A stretch of DNA of 64,000 nucleotides. Source: Lepidostoma basale (taxonomy: Eukaryota > Arthropoda > Insecta > Trichoptera > Lepidostomatidae). The first letter of the stretch is position 1, and every line of letters begins with the position of its first letter. Of this stretch, positions 11,646 to 22,992 are shown in pieces. A model generated the notes under the pieces. It saw only the letters and a program-made list of their open reading frames with translations. It made no database searches and had not been told where the DNA came from. The translations under genes and the position numbers were made by a program. Location of the stretch: positions 1,116,001 through 1,180,000 of the forward strand of contig JAHDVF020001468.1 of assembly GCA_022606425.2 (NCBI GenBank), read 5' to 3'.

Positions 11646-11874
11646 AAAATTATACGAGAACGATAAAAATAAATTATTTTTAAAGTCTACCATTTTATAA
11701 AAGATTGTACATCACTCCAAGGACATATAAGGAACAACGCAATTTTTAACACGGTCTTAAATTTTGCGTCGTTATACCATCATATCTAATATAATATTAA
11801 CGGGGAGATTATCCTGTGCGGGCAGACCCGCAAAGCTGAAAGTGCGATGGTAGAAACCTGCTTTATTGGACCTT

Positions 11875-12008
11875 AAACGAAGCGTCCTCTGGCAAAAAAC
11901 TTTCGCAAGTGGACTTCACAACACCCCCTTCAATTTGACTGCCGCAAACTTACGCAACTCGTCCCGTTTTGACGTACAGGGAGTGTTTACACTGTAGACG
12001 CTTCGTTT
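11875..12008. repeat. short inverted-repeat element
   Basis: AAACGAAGCGTC at 11875-11886 is inverted as GACGCTTCGTTT at 11997-12008, enclosing a GC-richer 110 bp with acttacgcaactcgtcccg. Possibly a small MITE; no target duplication identified. Confidence 0.4.
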
Positions 12009-13689
12009 TGCAAAATGCATTAATAATGCTCTAGTTAAGCGAAATATGTCACTCTCTTATAAGATTATTGAACTTCTAGAAAGGGTACGTTTCCGCAATA
12101 TAATCTTTTAAATATATTTATATCATCTTTCGTACACTAATATTGATTTAAAACCTCGTTTAAATAATACGAGTACAATAAATTTTACAGTGGTGAACTA
12201 TTAGATTAAAAATGGATTTAAAAAATTTGCTTATTTATTTTATGTTTTTAATATTTGATTATCATTTATTTATTTAAAAGTAACAGACATCGATTAGCAT
12301 ACATAAATAAAAACACAAATAAAGAATACAGGAACGCTAATGATATGCGACCACGTGTTTTTCATAAATGTTTAATAGTATTATATATAAATATAGACAC
12401 ATACATATTAAACAGGTATATGCCTTAAACCTTAATTTTGTAATGTCTATTGATGAAATAAACTGATTTGATTTAATTTGAATTCGTATGTAATTTTTAT
12501 ATGAAATCAAATCAAATAAAATCAAAAACATAGATTTCATATAATATAAGTAGCAATAATAACAAAAACAATCCAAGTTTAATACAACATATAAATTACC
12601 CCTGAAGGATTCGCTAACCATTATTTTATTATATTTATTTTATTTTATTATATATTTTATTTTAAAATCCATTGCGTTCAGATGAAATACATATTATTCG
12701 TAGCTCTTGTTGTAGCTATCACATAACCGATACATCGCCACGTTTTGAGCGTAATTGGTGCGGTAAGCACTTGATTCGCGGTTAATTTGTTAGAAGTGTA
12801 CGTGAGTTACTAACTAATTAATTAATAATATAATTCAATTGATTCGTTAAATTGTAATGTAAATGTGAGATTGCTACTTTTACCACTAAACCCCTTCTAA
12901 AAACAATTCCATCGCTTGGTCCAAATTAACATTTCGTTTCATTCACGTGACCCTCGTAAAGTCAACTTTCACTTTTCCTTTTCCTGTCTGAGAGAGGACA
13001 GTATTATTGACAACCCTTGATTGCCTTCCCCTACAAACATTCCGCACTAAGTTAGGGGTGAGCGAGGGCAAAGGGCTCTGTTCTCGCCCGAATGTTAACC
13101 TTCCCTTCACATCACTCACCCCTGTCCCAGCTTCCCTTCCTTAGCTTCTAGAGTAGAGGAAAGTGATCATAAATATACACCTAGTCAGAATCCTAAAAAC
13201 GTTTTTAATTTCTTTTCTTAGTTCGTTGCTAGAATATTTAATTAAAAAGCTGTTTTCGCGTAAATGATTACGTGCTAAGTAATATGTGATGAGTTATAAC
13301 AAAAATTGTGTTTTAAAATGTGAAAGCCTTTTAAAAAGAAACTGTTCCTAAAATAAAATGTCTTTTAGCGCAGAGTTCCTCTTCCTCGTACGTAAGATAA
13401 TGTCAAGATGGACGCGTCAGATTTGGTTTCAAGTAACCAACTGGAAAAGGGCAACAGAAAATTAAGATAAGAAGATTTATGAAGGCAAAAAAGAAGACAT
13501 TCTACTATTCCATTATTTCTGTGAATGTGAATTATGGAACTCGGTAAAAATTAATATGACTAATCAATTTCAGAGCTGGAAAAATTCCTAATCCGCAATG
13601 AATAACAGATCCTTGTTAGATAATCCATTGTTTAGGACGGTTATGATGATTTGTTGATGAACACGATGATGATATGTCCCTGGTTTTTT
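12009..13689. other. no gene seen apart from the LINE tail at 12410
   Basis: AT-rich. The stretch 12960-13150 is C/T-rich (cccttcacatcactcacccc) without an ORF. 12490-12560 holds an inverted bit of the same tail (tgaaatcaaatcaaataaaa). Confidence 0.45.
12410..12490 (+). mobile_element. CR1/L2-like LINE 3' tail remnant
   Basis: tatgccttaaaccttaattt, then aataaactgatttgatttaa. This is the 3' end module also seen at 23900-23980 and, inverted, at 53940-54010. The tail is TGATT-rich. Confidence 0.55.
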
Positions 13690-13860
13690 TCTTAGCTTAG
13701 CCTTGTCCTATTTACTAGGGGACAACTCTTCTTATATGGCGTCTCCAAGAACGCCTTTCCTGGATAGCATCTGGAGGGATCCGATTTCTTTTGAGAGTCC
13801 TTTGAAAATGTCCCTACCATGTCAGCTCGGGCCTACTACCCTATGACCCTGGTACTCTGT
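13690..13860 (-). mobile_element. possible LINE C-terminal remnant
   Basis: The minus strand reads ELTW, RTLKRNRIPPDAIQERRSW and RRHIRRVVP in near-consistent frame. The likely product is a retroelement C-terminus; the family is not recognised. Confidence 0.4.
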
Positions 13861-13933
13861 ATAATTTTATCTAGCACGTTTTATGTATGTTCTCAGGTTT
13901 TTGTATTTTGTTTCAAATATATTTGATTAGTTT

Positions 13934-14430
13934 TGTTATGTACCTAACCACCCGTTCCCACGAATCACTTTCCTACGTCTATATTTTGAATCAAGATTTG
14001 TTTATATTATATTAAGTAAACATTCGAGGATTCGCGAGATGCATTAATTGATCTGTTCCCACGTCTTCGTCCCACATTGAAGGTTTGTTTATATTATTAA
14101 TATGTTTGTAAACATAAGGGCTCGAACGCAAGAATGTTTTTATTGATCTGTTCCCACAGGTACACGTGTCATCGAACAAAGAAATGCACACTATTTAAGC
14201 TGAACCACATCATGGATTACAATTGCAATTCTTTAATAGTAACACGTCTAGATACAATTGCACCTCCTTAATAGTAAAAAGTCTAGGTATAATTGCAACT
14301 CCTTACTTGTAAAACATCTTTATATCATTGTAATTTCTTACTTGTAACATTGTATTAAATAAAGTTCTCTACTTATTAAAAAAAAAATCGTTTTGGAAGT
14401 TATTCCATCCCAAAATTCCTCACCCGAAGG
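13934..14430 (+). mobile_element. possible solo or truncated LTR
   Basis: Begins tgttatgtacctaaccaccc and has a polyadenylation segment gtattaaataaagttctcta. It ends near attcctca, followed by aaattggtggcaaagtggcg, which looks like the leader just after an LTR of a Gypsy-type element. No coding sequence or second LTR in the window. Confidence 0.4.
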
Positions 14431-14504
14431 ATAAAACATAAAATTGGTGGCAAAGTGGCGAGACTATTTAAAAACATAAAAGTTTATATTGTCCTCTTTT
14501 TAAT

Positions 14505-14570
14505 TAATAAAATATTCATCATAATAGAATTCTACAATATTAACGCCTTAAGTTTATCAAAAAATTTAAT
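14505..14570 (+). repeat. family D module, 3' part
   Basis: tagaattctacaatattaac, gccttaagtttatcaaaaaa. Confidence 0.5.
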
Positions 14571-15099
14571 AAAATTTCACTTTTTATTTGTCAAGTATTA
14601 GTCAATGTTTTGCTTCGTTCTGTGAAGCGGAATTATTAGTACGTACGAATGTATTTCTGTGAAGCACTATCTAAATGGGTGATTTATTTGCGAGCGGGAT
14701 ATGCCCCGTGATAAATAAATGTTCAAATATTGCCGCACCACGACAAGTGGCCAGCGCGGGGCGATTAGTCTCCCGGCCGACTGTACACTATACTCGTACA
14801 GCATACAACTGTGCGGCAAGCACACCGCGCCCGCTCAACCAGGAGTAATCAACTTGCTCACAAATATTTTAATCAAAACTATCACAACAGCTCTGCACTG
14901 TCAAATTTGCATATAAACAATGACGCGTTGTTTCGTAGCCATATATACGGTGTTTTAATTTTTTTAATAAGGTAGAATTATGGAGAAATAAAATACAATA
15001 TTATGTGTAGTTTCTTACACTCCTAATAATTTTGTATAAAAACTAAGTCTTTTAGATGGGTTTTTTTTATTGATTGTAAGACTTGACGATGCTAACTTC
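14571..15099. other. no gene seen
   Basis: 14640-14850 is GC-richer with a short ORF and no known motif. Confidence 0.45.
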
Positions 15100-15720
15100 G
15101 GTTAGCGAAACAGCGCGCGCACAAAATATAATATTTATAACAAAGAAGAATCACAATTGGCAACAAAACATTATTATCTCTACTACCAGTGCTCAAATCA
15201 AGAAACGTAGGTACACTGGAAAACCAAAATCACCCTGTATAAGACAATCATCCGAACAGTGCTGACTTATGGGTGTGAGGCGTGGACAATGACAGCGAAA
15301 TCCGCAGAGCAACTGGATACTTTTGAGAGAAGGGTATTCTTAGACCTGTGAATTCTAGGACCTGTGAATGATGATGAAAGCTGGAGAGTGCGGCATAAAT
15401 GACGTGCTGTACCATATTTACAAAGCTCCCAGTCTCTCCACACAGGTCAGACTGAATAGAATGAGATGGACCGGTCACGTGCAGAGGATACCGTCATCGC
15501 GAACCCCAAAAAGATTGCTGGAGTAGCACCCAGGTGGTAGAAGACCAATTGGGCGACCAAGGCTGCGATAGGAAGATGAAGTTAGGAGAGATGGGGCGAA
15601 ATTGTTACGAGTGTCAGATTGGAGGGTCGAAGCGGAGGACAGGAGGAGTTAGAGGCGAAGAATACTGGAGGTTAAGGCTCGTTATTGGCTGTACGGTCAT
15701 CGAAGAAGAAGATTTATAAC
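15100..15720 (+). mobile_element. LINE C-terminal fragment, same family as 58995
   Basis: Reads LYKTIIRTVLTYGCEAWTMT, AEQLDTFERRVFLDL-stop, then the STQVRLNRMRWTGHVQRI, RRPIGRPRLR and VEAEDRRS segments with stops and frame changes, and a gaagaagaagat tail at 15701. Confidence 0.83.
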
Positions 15721-15749
15721 AAAGTTTTTTTTTATGTAAACAGTTAAGA

Positions 15750-16025
15750 AATAAAATATGAACGTGGTGCTTGTGGCGAATGCTGCGTATACCCTGGCAG
15801 CAAGAAGAACAAATCAGTCAATCAATGACCAGCTGGGTATCAGTGCAAAACTCTCGCGGATGTGCTCTCAGAGAGTGTTAAAATATTTTGGTCACATAGC
15901 CCGGAAATATCAGGACAACCTTGAAAAGCTCATCATCATGGGCAAAGTGGAGGGAAGCGACCTCAAGGAAGAACGACCGACCCGCTCTTGGTCTGCAACC
16001 GGCTTAACTCTGTATCAATGATTCC
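15750..16025 (+). mobile_element. LINE C-terminal fragment, separate family
   Basis: Reads MLRIPW then ARRTNQSINDQLGISAKLS, RVLKYFGHIARKYQDNLEKL and GKVEGSDLKEERPTRSWSA. This is the R(M)LRIPWTARRTN type of LINE C-terminus, with one frameshift at its start. Confidence 0.75.
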
Positions 16026-16029
16026 CAAA

Positions 16030-16560
16030 ACAGTATACCGCATAAACTACCCCTGCAGCGGTCCCTCGATAAAAAAACGGAGGGAATTAAATCCAATTGT
16101 CCGCTCGTTACACTTCACAAGTGTTCCCCTTCTCCCCCCGCCACGCCATGCCTTCTCCCCCGGCCCTCTCGGCTCGTCTCTCTTGTGCCGATTCACTTTA
16201 CAGTGATCCTTCAAATAATTGTTTATGACATGCCATAAATATCTCATTAAACATAATCCCGATCGTTTATCAAAACGTTCCGAACATTTCGGATATGTTG
16301 AAACTGGATTATTTTTCTAACAGTACTCACTTCGCGTATACGCGTAATTCAGGAACGTATCAATTTACATCGAAAATATTGAAAACATATCCCTCAAATG
16401 CCTAAAAGCGGCCAATAAAACACTTATTTTCATTGGTGTTCTTGTTTTAGTTTTACACTGATCTTTTTCTTTATGAATCATTACATATTATTATTACGAT
16501 ATAAATAAATGATTATGAATATTATGATAGTACGTCCTAAAACTGTACCATTATCATTTT
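16030..16560. other. no gene seen
   Basis: C-rich patch at 16125-16190 (cttctccccccgccacgcca); otherwise AT-rich. Confidence 0.45.
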
Positions 16561-16564
16561 CGCA

Positions 16565-16605
16565 CAAACATGTTTCGAACTTCACACGTCCTTCTTTAGT
16601 GTAAT
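16565..16605 (-). ncRNA. hammerhead-like motif, decayed
   Basis: On minus: helix I ACA / TGT, CTAAAGA (G5 changed), A, helix II GGAC / GTTC, GAAA, ACATGT, T. Closest in layout to the 3352 motif. Confidence 0.42.
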
Positions 16606-16820
16606 AAAAATAAAAATAATATGTAGTAAATCGTTGTTTACATACTAAATGAAATGGGGTGGAATCACTTTTGTAAACAAAAAATAAAACAGTTATAAAT
16701 TAATAAAAAATATAGTCCATTGTTTTGGCCGAAACACTATGATACTTCAACATTATTACTGGTGAAATTTAAAACACTGTTATAATATCACAATTTATTT
16801 TTATTTACTGAGAGTGTCGC

Positions 16821-16856
16821 GACAGCTGTTTCGCCAACCAATGTTGGCATCATCAG
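16821..16856 (-). ncRNA. hammerhead-like motif, family A, left arm
   Basis: On minus: CTGATGA (16850-16856), T, helix II GCCAAC / GTTGGC around ATTG, GAAA, helix III ACA / TGT, then C. Mirror image of 16888-16917. Flanked at 16718-16750 by the family module cattgttttggccgaaac. Confidence 0.52.
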
Positions 16857-16887
16857 GTGATGCAATAAATTGAGTTTATTGTAACAC

Positions 16888-16917
16888 CTGATGATGCCGG
16901 TTGGCGAAACAGCTGTC
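16888..16917 (+). ncRNA. hammerhead-like motif, family A, right arm
   Basis: Consensus core CTGATGA (16888-16894), extra T, helix II GCC / GGC, GAAA (16906-16909), helix III ACA / TGT around GC, C16917 in GTC. Helix I pairing is weak. It forms a ~115-bp-armed palindrome with 16821-16856. Confidence 0.5.
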
Positions 16918-17689
16918 GCGACACTCTAAGTAAATAAAAAGAAATTGTGATATTATAACAATGTTTTAAATTTTAACAGTATTAATAAAATATATTGAAC
17001 GGTTTTAATACAATTATGATTTATGAACAACTGATTTTGGGGATATACCGTTCTCGTCGTAGACTTATTTCCATTAACCACGGGAACCATTTTTAGCCCA
17101 AAACCAGTCATAGTCAACTTACATATTTTACCATACAAATACGTATTCCTCTTTTACCTATCTTCTCCGATAATAAATTGTTATAAATAAATATTCATAT
17201 TTCGTCAATCCATGATATGACTGAACTTACTATTTGCCGAGAAGATTATTTATTTTTATTAATAATTTTGGCATCTATGAATTAACCCGATGGATACAAT
17301 GCACCGTATAATGAGCACCCTCTATAAATGAAAAAGTGAGCGAAGGGGGTTGCCGCTTCCACCCCCTGAATGAGGTCGTAATCAGTGTTTTTTATACCCA
17401 TATGTTCGTATTTTGTGGTTCATCCGTGGAATTATCGAGGGCTTTTGTAAAACTCCGACACAGCCAGTGCGTCAGTTGTGTGATGCATAATTTACGTACT
17501 ATTTATGCAAGTGATTCATTTTTATGCAATATAAATATAACGCTTTTTACCTACAATACCAGTAATACAATTTCACGCATTAATATTCATTATTTATACA
17601 CAAACTCATAATGAATTAAAACCGTAAATATATAAAGGTTAAATAATTTCTACAGCACCGAATTTTAAACAATTAATTATGACTAGTTG

Positions 17690-17830
17690 CCACCCGTGAA
17701 ATATTCACGGAAGTAAAGATTTTTTACCCTTTAAAAACTTAATTCACTGTACAGTGAATTCGATTCCCAGCGATGACAGTGTGATTTTCACACTGTCTCT
17801 CCAAGAGAATAATTGTGGTCATTTTTAGTA
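17690..17830 (+). mobile_element. possible decayed SINE head
   Basis: ttcgattcccagcgatgaca, gtgtgattttcacactgtc resembles the B-box stretch of the SINE family. No body follows. Confidence 0.35.
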
Positions 17831-17864
17831 CCATCCCTACAAAACTTGCTTGTCATATATCTTC

Positions 17865-18265
17865 TCCTTCTTCTTCTTTTAGACCCTTGGTCTGTTCCTG
17901 TAATCAGGCTGGCCTCTTTTGGGAGGTCGACTCCCAGCTATCCCTCCATCTCTTTGGTGGTCTTCCGGGGGGACGGTAGCCGGCAGGAATCTGATGCGCC
18001 ACAGCGTGTGGGATTCTGCACATGCGCATTCCAGTATCTTCTGCGTTTTCTGCCCCGTCTCATGACCCCTTACAGATTTCACGGATAGCCATGTTCCTCA
18101 CCCTATCTCGGAGAGTCTTTCCTTCGTTCTTGCCTTCGTTCTTGTGGTATTACTCTGGTCTCAATGCTATATGTCAGTATACGCCTAACGCAGGTTTTGT
18201 ATCTGTCAATTCTCATATACTTGTTGTTCCATATGATATCCTCTTGTTCCATATGATTTGTCATT
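17865..18265 (-). mobile_element. LINE fragment, GRPPK type
   Basis: The minus strand has NKYMRIDRYKTCVR-like, RDRVRNMAIREICKGS-like and PAGYRPPGRPPKRWRDSWES segments in broken frames. The tail is (GAA)n (ttcttcttct on + at 17869). Confidence 0.72.
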
Positions 18266-18284
18266 TATAATAATAATAATTAAA

Positions 18285-18340
18285 CGTATTTGTACACCGC
18301 CGTTTCCGTGATTAGCTCACCTCAAGGGCGCTTTGTCAAT
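18285..18340 (-). mobile_element. LINE/SINE 3' module (GCGCC..CAAGGG) copy
   Basis: Shares gcgcccttgaggtgagctaa with 38565-38645 (+) and 54785-54860 (+). Those copies continue aaaacggcgctatacaaatt and end in (TTA)n. Probably the 3' end of one CR1-like family. Confidence 0.5.
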
Positions 18341-19129
18341 GTTTTTAGCCATGAGAGCTGCATCTGACACCAACAATTGACGAAGCAGTCTCACATTTTA
18401 TAAGTATTCGTTGTCATTCGAGCACTAACGTAAAACTTCTTATTGAGTTACGCGTAAATAAAAAGTTTTATTTTCATTAGCAAGGTTGGCATATTTCGTT
18501 TGCTAGAGCATTATCACAATAAAATATGTCATTTCATAAATATAAATGAAACTCTGTGAAACGAAGATCTATTTTATTTATTTATGAACCAGCCCGTGTA
18601 TGTTTGTATAATAGTTTGTAACCAGGATTATACAATTATTTGAGTACGATTATTATAGATTAATAGTATATTGGGATCCTAAATAAAGGTCGAACTGATT
18701 AATTTCCATTGAAGTAATTTAATCTAGCTCGCCACTGGGTAGGCCCTAGAGTCGTACAGTCGCGCAGTAAGCGGCAGAAGAGTGTTTTGCCCGAACAAAA
18801 GGTCGTGTATTTTATGCATAATCACGTTAGAGGAGTGATTTACGAGTGTGCCCGTACACCCCGGCGCCTCCCTCACCCCTGCCCGCGCAGGGCAGAAGGG
18901 CCCCCTTTATACACTCTATTATTGTATTCACCGATCATTCCTTCTGATTTGCCGTTTGTTTTACTATCATTCCTTACGACCTTTTAAGCGCCGCGCCGCT
19001 GAGGTAAGTTATTCAAAAATGCGGCGCTGTAAAAATCAATCATTGTCTGTCATAATGTATGTCTATGTTACAGAGAGCGAAAGAAAATATAGAAATATAT
19101 TTATGGTTTGATACCAACATATCGTCCTA
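18340..19129. other. no gene seen
   Basis: A GC-richer patch at 18730-18910 has short ORFs in two frames; not recognised. Confidence 0.4.
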
Positions 19130-19345
19130 CCTTCGTGGCAGAGTGGCAACAGTTATATTTAACTGCCATAGAAGGTCCCGGGTTCGATTCCCGGGGATGA
19201 CAGCGTGAAAAAAAATCTCTCGCTGTGGTCTGTTGTAGAATTCACATGATGATTAAATGGCGATAGATAAGCTACCTTTCATAGCTCTACTATTTACATC
19301 GATTTAGCTCGCGCTGTAATGATGCAAACAAATAATAATAAGTTA
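19130..19345 (+). mobile_element. tRNA-derived SINE
   Basis: A box TGGCAGAGTGG (19136-19146) and B box GGTTCGATTCC (19181-19191), with the pol III promoter intact. Then come the family body tggtctgttgtagaattcac, aaatggcgatagataagcta and tttacatcgatttagctcgc, and an (AAT)n tail at 19331. Best-preserved head in the window. Confidence 0.88.
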
Positions 19346-19540
19346 TTTATACTAATGAAAACATCTGTTTTCTAGAATTTTTATTATATTCAATGCCAAT
19401 GACATGTATCGCCTGTCTAAGGCATTATGAAATGGCAAAACATGCCATTCACATTAAATATAATAAAACTTCTAGACGTTTTCATTTGTATTGATAAGTT
19501 AATATGGAGTTTTCAATCATTGTTCAAGAAACAATGAATA
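19345..19540. repeat. family C inverted-repeat element
   Basis: Left tgaaaacatctgttttctag, right ataaaacttctagacgtttt and aatatggagttttcaatcat, tgttcaagaaacaatga. The centre catgtatcgcctgtctaagg gives, on minus, tgccttagacaggcgataca. Immediately follows the SINE at 19130-19345. Confidence 0.7.
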
Positions 19541-19564
19541 ATATTAAATCATTATGTCTAATTT

Positions 19565-19930
19565 TATTTTCTTATTCTTCTTCTTCTTCCTTGTTGTAGA
19601 CCTATGTGGTCTGTTCTCCAGAGTATTACTCCTTCTGTGAGCTAGACTCCCAGCTGTCCTTTCATATTTTAGGAGGTCTTCCACGAGGACGAGTCCCATG
19701 AGGCAGATTATGTAGTGCAATATATATAGTCTTGTGGTATCCATTCTTTGAACATGACCGTACCATTCTTTTTTTCGCTGTCTGCTCCATCTTATAATAT
19801 CCTCAACCTCACATATCTCTCTTATTCTGGTGTTCGTTACGCGATCTCTTGCCTGCTATCGTCCTGCATCGTAATTTTACTTTGGTTAGTTAAAGTGATT
19901 CTCTCGATGAGGAAGTTATATACCTTTCTA
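19565..19930 (-). mobile_element. LINE fragment, GRPPK type
   Basis: The minus strand has RDRVTNTRIREICEVEDIIR-like and RWRQRKKEWYGHVQRMD-like segments. The tail (ttcttcttcttcttcc on +) starts at 19575. A relative lies at 38300-38440. Confidence 0.7.
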
Positions 19931-20339
19931 GGTCTAAAAAAATAAACCCATATGTTGAATAAACAGTGTTTTAATTCATGAAAATAAAATAAAAAATATT
20001 ATTAATATTATGTTTGACCAAATCTATGCATATAAATATGATAATTTCTACTTAAACAACTTCGACAATTTCTAGGCATATAAGTATGACACGTATTTAC
20101 GTATTCATTTCATTAAAATATATTCAATATGAATGAGTATCGCGAGTGTATTATACAGCATGAAAACTTTTGAGTGTGGCTGTAGAGACCTCATTAAAAA
20201 CATGTAATCACCCGTACGGCACTTATCCAATCCTCCGCATAATGATTGGCCAGAAATAAAAAAGAATACATTTCTTTGGAAAACGGTGGTTCCTTTATTA
20301 CGCAGTGATAATTTCTTTATACACTTGTTATACAATCAT

Positions 20340-20440
20340 ACCACTTGGAATTGAAACATAACTTTGTTTATTTTCCACTTAAATATTAAATATCACGACA
20401 TATTTCGGAGGAGACAGTTGCCTGGACTAATTGCCTAAGA
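20340..20440 (-). repeat. inverted partner of the 20665 hammerhead-like repeat
   Basis: The minus strand carries ctcctccgaaatatgtcgtg, atatttaatatttaagtgga and aaataaacaaagttatg, the reverse arm of 20660-20755. The core is decayed (CTG TCTCCTCC GAAA). The two arms are about 220 bp apart. Confidence 0.6.
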
Positions 20441-20664
20441 ACTAATAATTAATTTTCGCACACATAATAATTATAAGTGATAATAAAAAAACAAACACTT
20501 GAAAAGACGTATTTTGCCTAGATATTAATAATTGATTAATTTGCGTTGAAAATATGATTGAGAATGGGAGCTTGGAAAACTAAAAGTAAAAAGGGTATTT
20601 AAGGAGAAAGGAGTAAAGTAAGTAAGTGACTTTCTTTGTTAAGTATTTTGTTATATATTTATAC

Positions 20665-20695
20665 CTGAAGATGGAGGTTTCCTCCGAAACATGTT
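20665..20695 (+). ncRNA. hammerhead-like motif, family E
   Basis: CTGAAGA (20665-20671), T, perfect helix II GGAGG / CCTCC around TTT, GAAA (20686-20689), helix III A-C / G-T around AT, T20695. Helix I pairing is poor. An inverted partner lies at 20340-20440. Confidence 0.5.
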
Positions 20696-20884
20696 ATGAT
20701 ATTTAATATTTCAGTGGAATATAAACAACTTTATATTCAATTGCAGTGGAATTCCAGTGTTCATTTAATGCCTTAACTTTCAATATTATATTATATAATA
20801 TAATATACGAGTATTATCTCGTTTTATAATATGTTTGATAGATTCGAGAAAGTGTTTTCTATAATATTTTAATCGATTGATATA

Positions 20885-21050
20885 TATATATATAATTTTA
20901 AATCCAATGGATTGGCTTGCAGCAAAGTCTATTAATGCCTTTGCTGGTTCATGTGATGCCATTTGGGCCTTTTAATTATGGTAATTTCCGTTAATTTCCA
21001 CATTTTGTTCGTTGTAATATAGCAGGTTATTTTATGGTTAGTTAATTCAT
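20885..21050 (-). mobile_element. SINE second module only
   Basis: aatggattggcttgcagcaa to gcaggttattttatgg matches 51185-51330, same orientation. Head and body absent. Confidence 0.65.
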
Positions 21051-21269
21051 AATATATATTTTAAAAATTACATATTTTTAAAATTATAAATAGACTTATT
21101 CTTAGATGTATTTCCATATCGTTTTAAAAACCGCTAATTCTTTAACTCGTTTTATTAATTGAAATATTTTATAACTAAATCAAGGGAATTTGGTAATTGA
21201 TCAAAGATATCAAAAGGAATCATCTCGATTTTTTTTATTACAATAATAATGTATTTTATTATTTGTTAA

Positions 21270-21490
21270 GAAAGTATACGTTAACGATGTAAATGGAGTA
21301 CGAAGTCGAGGTAGACCGAGGAAAACATGACATGATCAAATAAATCAAAATTTAAAGGTTGATCATGTTAGAAGTCGAAAGAATCGACGTGCGTGTATGA
21401 CTCGTTGTATGAATGTGAGAATGCTAGAGAGGTGTGTCTAGATAGAGTAGTGTGACGGTCCGTTCTCTCTGCCTACCCCTACGGTGATTT
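21270..21490 (+). mobile_element. RTE-like LINE 3' remnant, decayed
   Basis: Reads KKVYVNDVNGVRSRGRPRKT, then a stop, then degenerate RRACMTRCMN and the cctacccctacggtga end. No tail repeat survives. Confidence 0.75.
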
Positions 21491-22026
21491 TAAATGTCCT
21501 GGCTCCTAATGGCTTCAATGCAAACAGTTATTACTATATTTCACTTGTTATAAGGTTTTGTTTCATACACCTATTTGTATAGAGGCCATATTTGCTTTAG
21601 AGGACGCAATCGTAAAATATTTAAGCATGCGCATATTGCATCAGTTATAAAAATTAATCATGCATGTTCATTGGAAAGATAATAGAATGCGTTTTTGAAG
21701 CACCCCTACAAGTCCTCTCTCTCTGTGTCGAGTATAACAATACGAGTATAGTATGCAGATTACGAGAACGGGAGATTGTAGTAATAAACTGAAACGTAAT
21801 GAAATCACTTGCCTCATACACCACTCGAATAATACTCGGTAATGAAATATCACATATGAATATTATACATAATAAAAATGCATGGTTTAATGCCTAGTCA
21901 TCGTATGTCCTTTTCGTATTTGTACTTTATAAAATTAATTCATTCAAAATCAATTATTTGTCATTAAAATAATAATTAAATATAACGATGTTTTTTATAA
22001 CTACTCGTACTTCCACATTTGTCTGA

Positions 22027-22073
22027 CGACAGACTGTCGATGCCAGCGAGCCTGGCGAAACCGGTCGCTGTCG
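22027..22073 (+). ncRNA. hammerhead-like motif with long helix I
   Basis: Helix I CGACAG (22027-22032) / CTGTCG (22068-22073), extended outward by ACATTTGTCT / AGACAAAAATGT and by an outer repeat (aacgatgttttttataac / ttataaaaaaacatcgtt). Core CTGTCGA (A6 replaced by T), extra T, helix II GCCAG / CTGGC, GAAA, helix III A-C / G-T around CG, C22066 at the cleavage site. The fold is good and the core has one damaged position. Confidence 0.5.
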
Positions 22074-22375
22074 AAATAAAGACAAAAATGTAAGTAATTA
22101 TAAAAAAACATCGTTTTATTTAATTATTATTTAAAATGAACTTCCATCAAGAGATTTCAGTTTAATCATTTGATTATCTTTAAAAAAATATTTTTCAATT
22201 TGATATAATATTTATTTAATATTTTTTGTTATAAATTTCAAATGGTATTAGAATTTATGATGTAATCTTCAATATAAGTAGAAAATATTATAACTCATTA
22301 TTATGAAGAAAGAATACAATTCATCATTATTTTAAACAGAATGAATGGAAAACATTATGATGCTAAGCAAAAAAA

Positions 22376-22765
22376 AACATCATGCCGTTTCGATAGAGGT
22401 AGAAACAGTCAGGGAGAATGGACCGTCACAATACTCTACCTTGACAAACCTCTCTAGCTTCTACCACATTCATAAAGCGAGTCGTGCACGCACGTCGATT
22501 CTTCCAACTTCTAACATGGCCGACATTTGAAATTTTGTTAATTCGGTCAAGCCATGTTTTCCTCACATTGTTAAAGGTGTACTTTTTTAACCGTTATTTA
22601 TTCATACGTGCGTTTGATATGTCCAAACCAGCGTAGTGTTCTTTTCATATATACTTTTTTCATAAAATCATGCATAGTTTTATGCACATACGTCTAAAGG
22701 ATCTTATCTCTACCGCAGTTATTCCACTCTCCTTCTTCTTCTGTCAGTTCCACATTTCGGTTACA
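22376..22765 (-). mobile_element. RTE-like LINE C-terminal remnant, decayed
   Basis: The minus strand carries the family's last 120 or so codons in broken frames: the rcgRACTTRFMNVVEAREV-like segment, NEINKI, the FGHIKRTY-like segment and the final SAYP region. It ends at the TIR element that starts at 22770. Confidence 0.7.
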
Positions 22766-22769
22766 TATA

Positions 22770-22992
22770 GGGTGTTTTTTAGAGGTATACAATACATATT
22801 CAAAATGAAAAAAAAAACACATTAAAATAATGTTGATGGCCATGATATTAGCTTTATTTCTGTTCTGACGTCAGTCTATTTATGGTAAAATGGCATGACG
22901 TACTGATTACAAATCAACTGTTAACTGTCAAATTGACAGTCTGTAGAAACAACGTTGCCAATTTAAAAACCAAACCTTTAAAAAAAACACCC
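22770..22992. mobile_element. TA-flanked MITE (mariner-like ends)
   Basis: TA, then GGGTGTTTTTTAGAGGTAT ... AAACCTTTAAAAAAAACACCC, then TA at 22993. The imperfect ~20-bp terminal inverted repeats and TA duplication fit Tc1/mariner-type MITEs. The same end occurs inverted at 24755-24789. Confidence 0.7.

Noticed and set aside
19130..19210. Functional tRNA gene
   Set aside because: A and B boxes are present but no cloverleaf acceptor stem pairs, and the same body recurs in many dispersed copies: a SINE.
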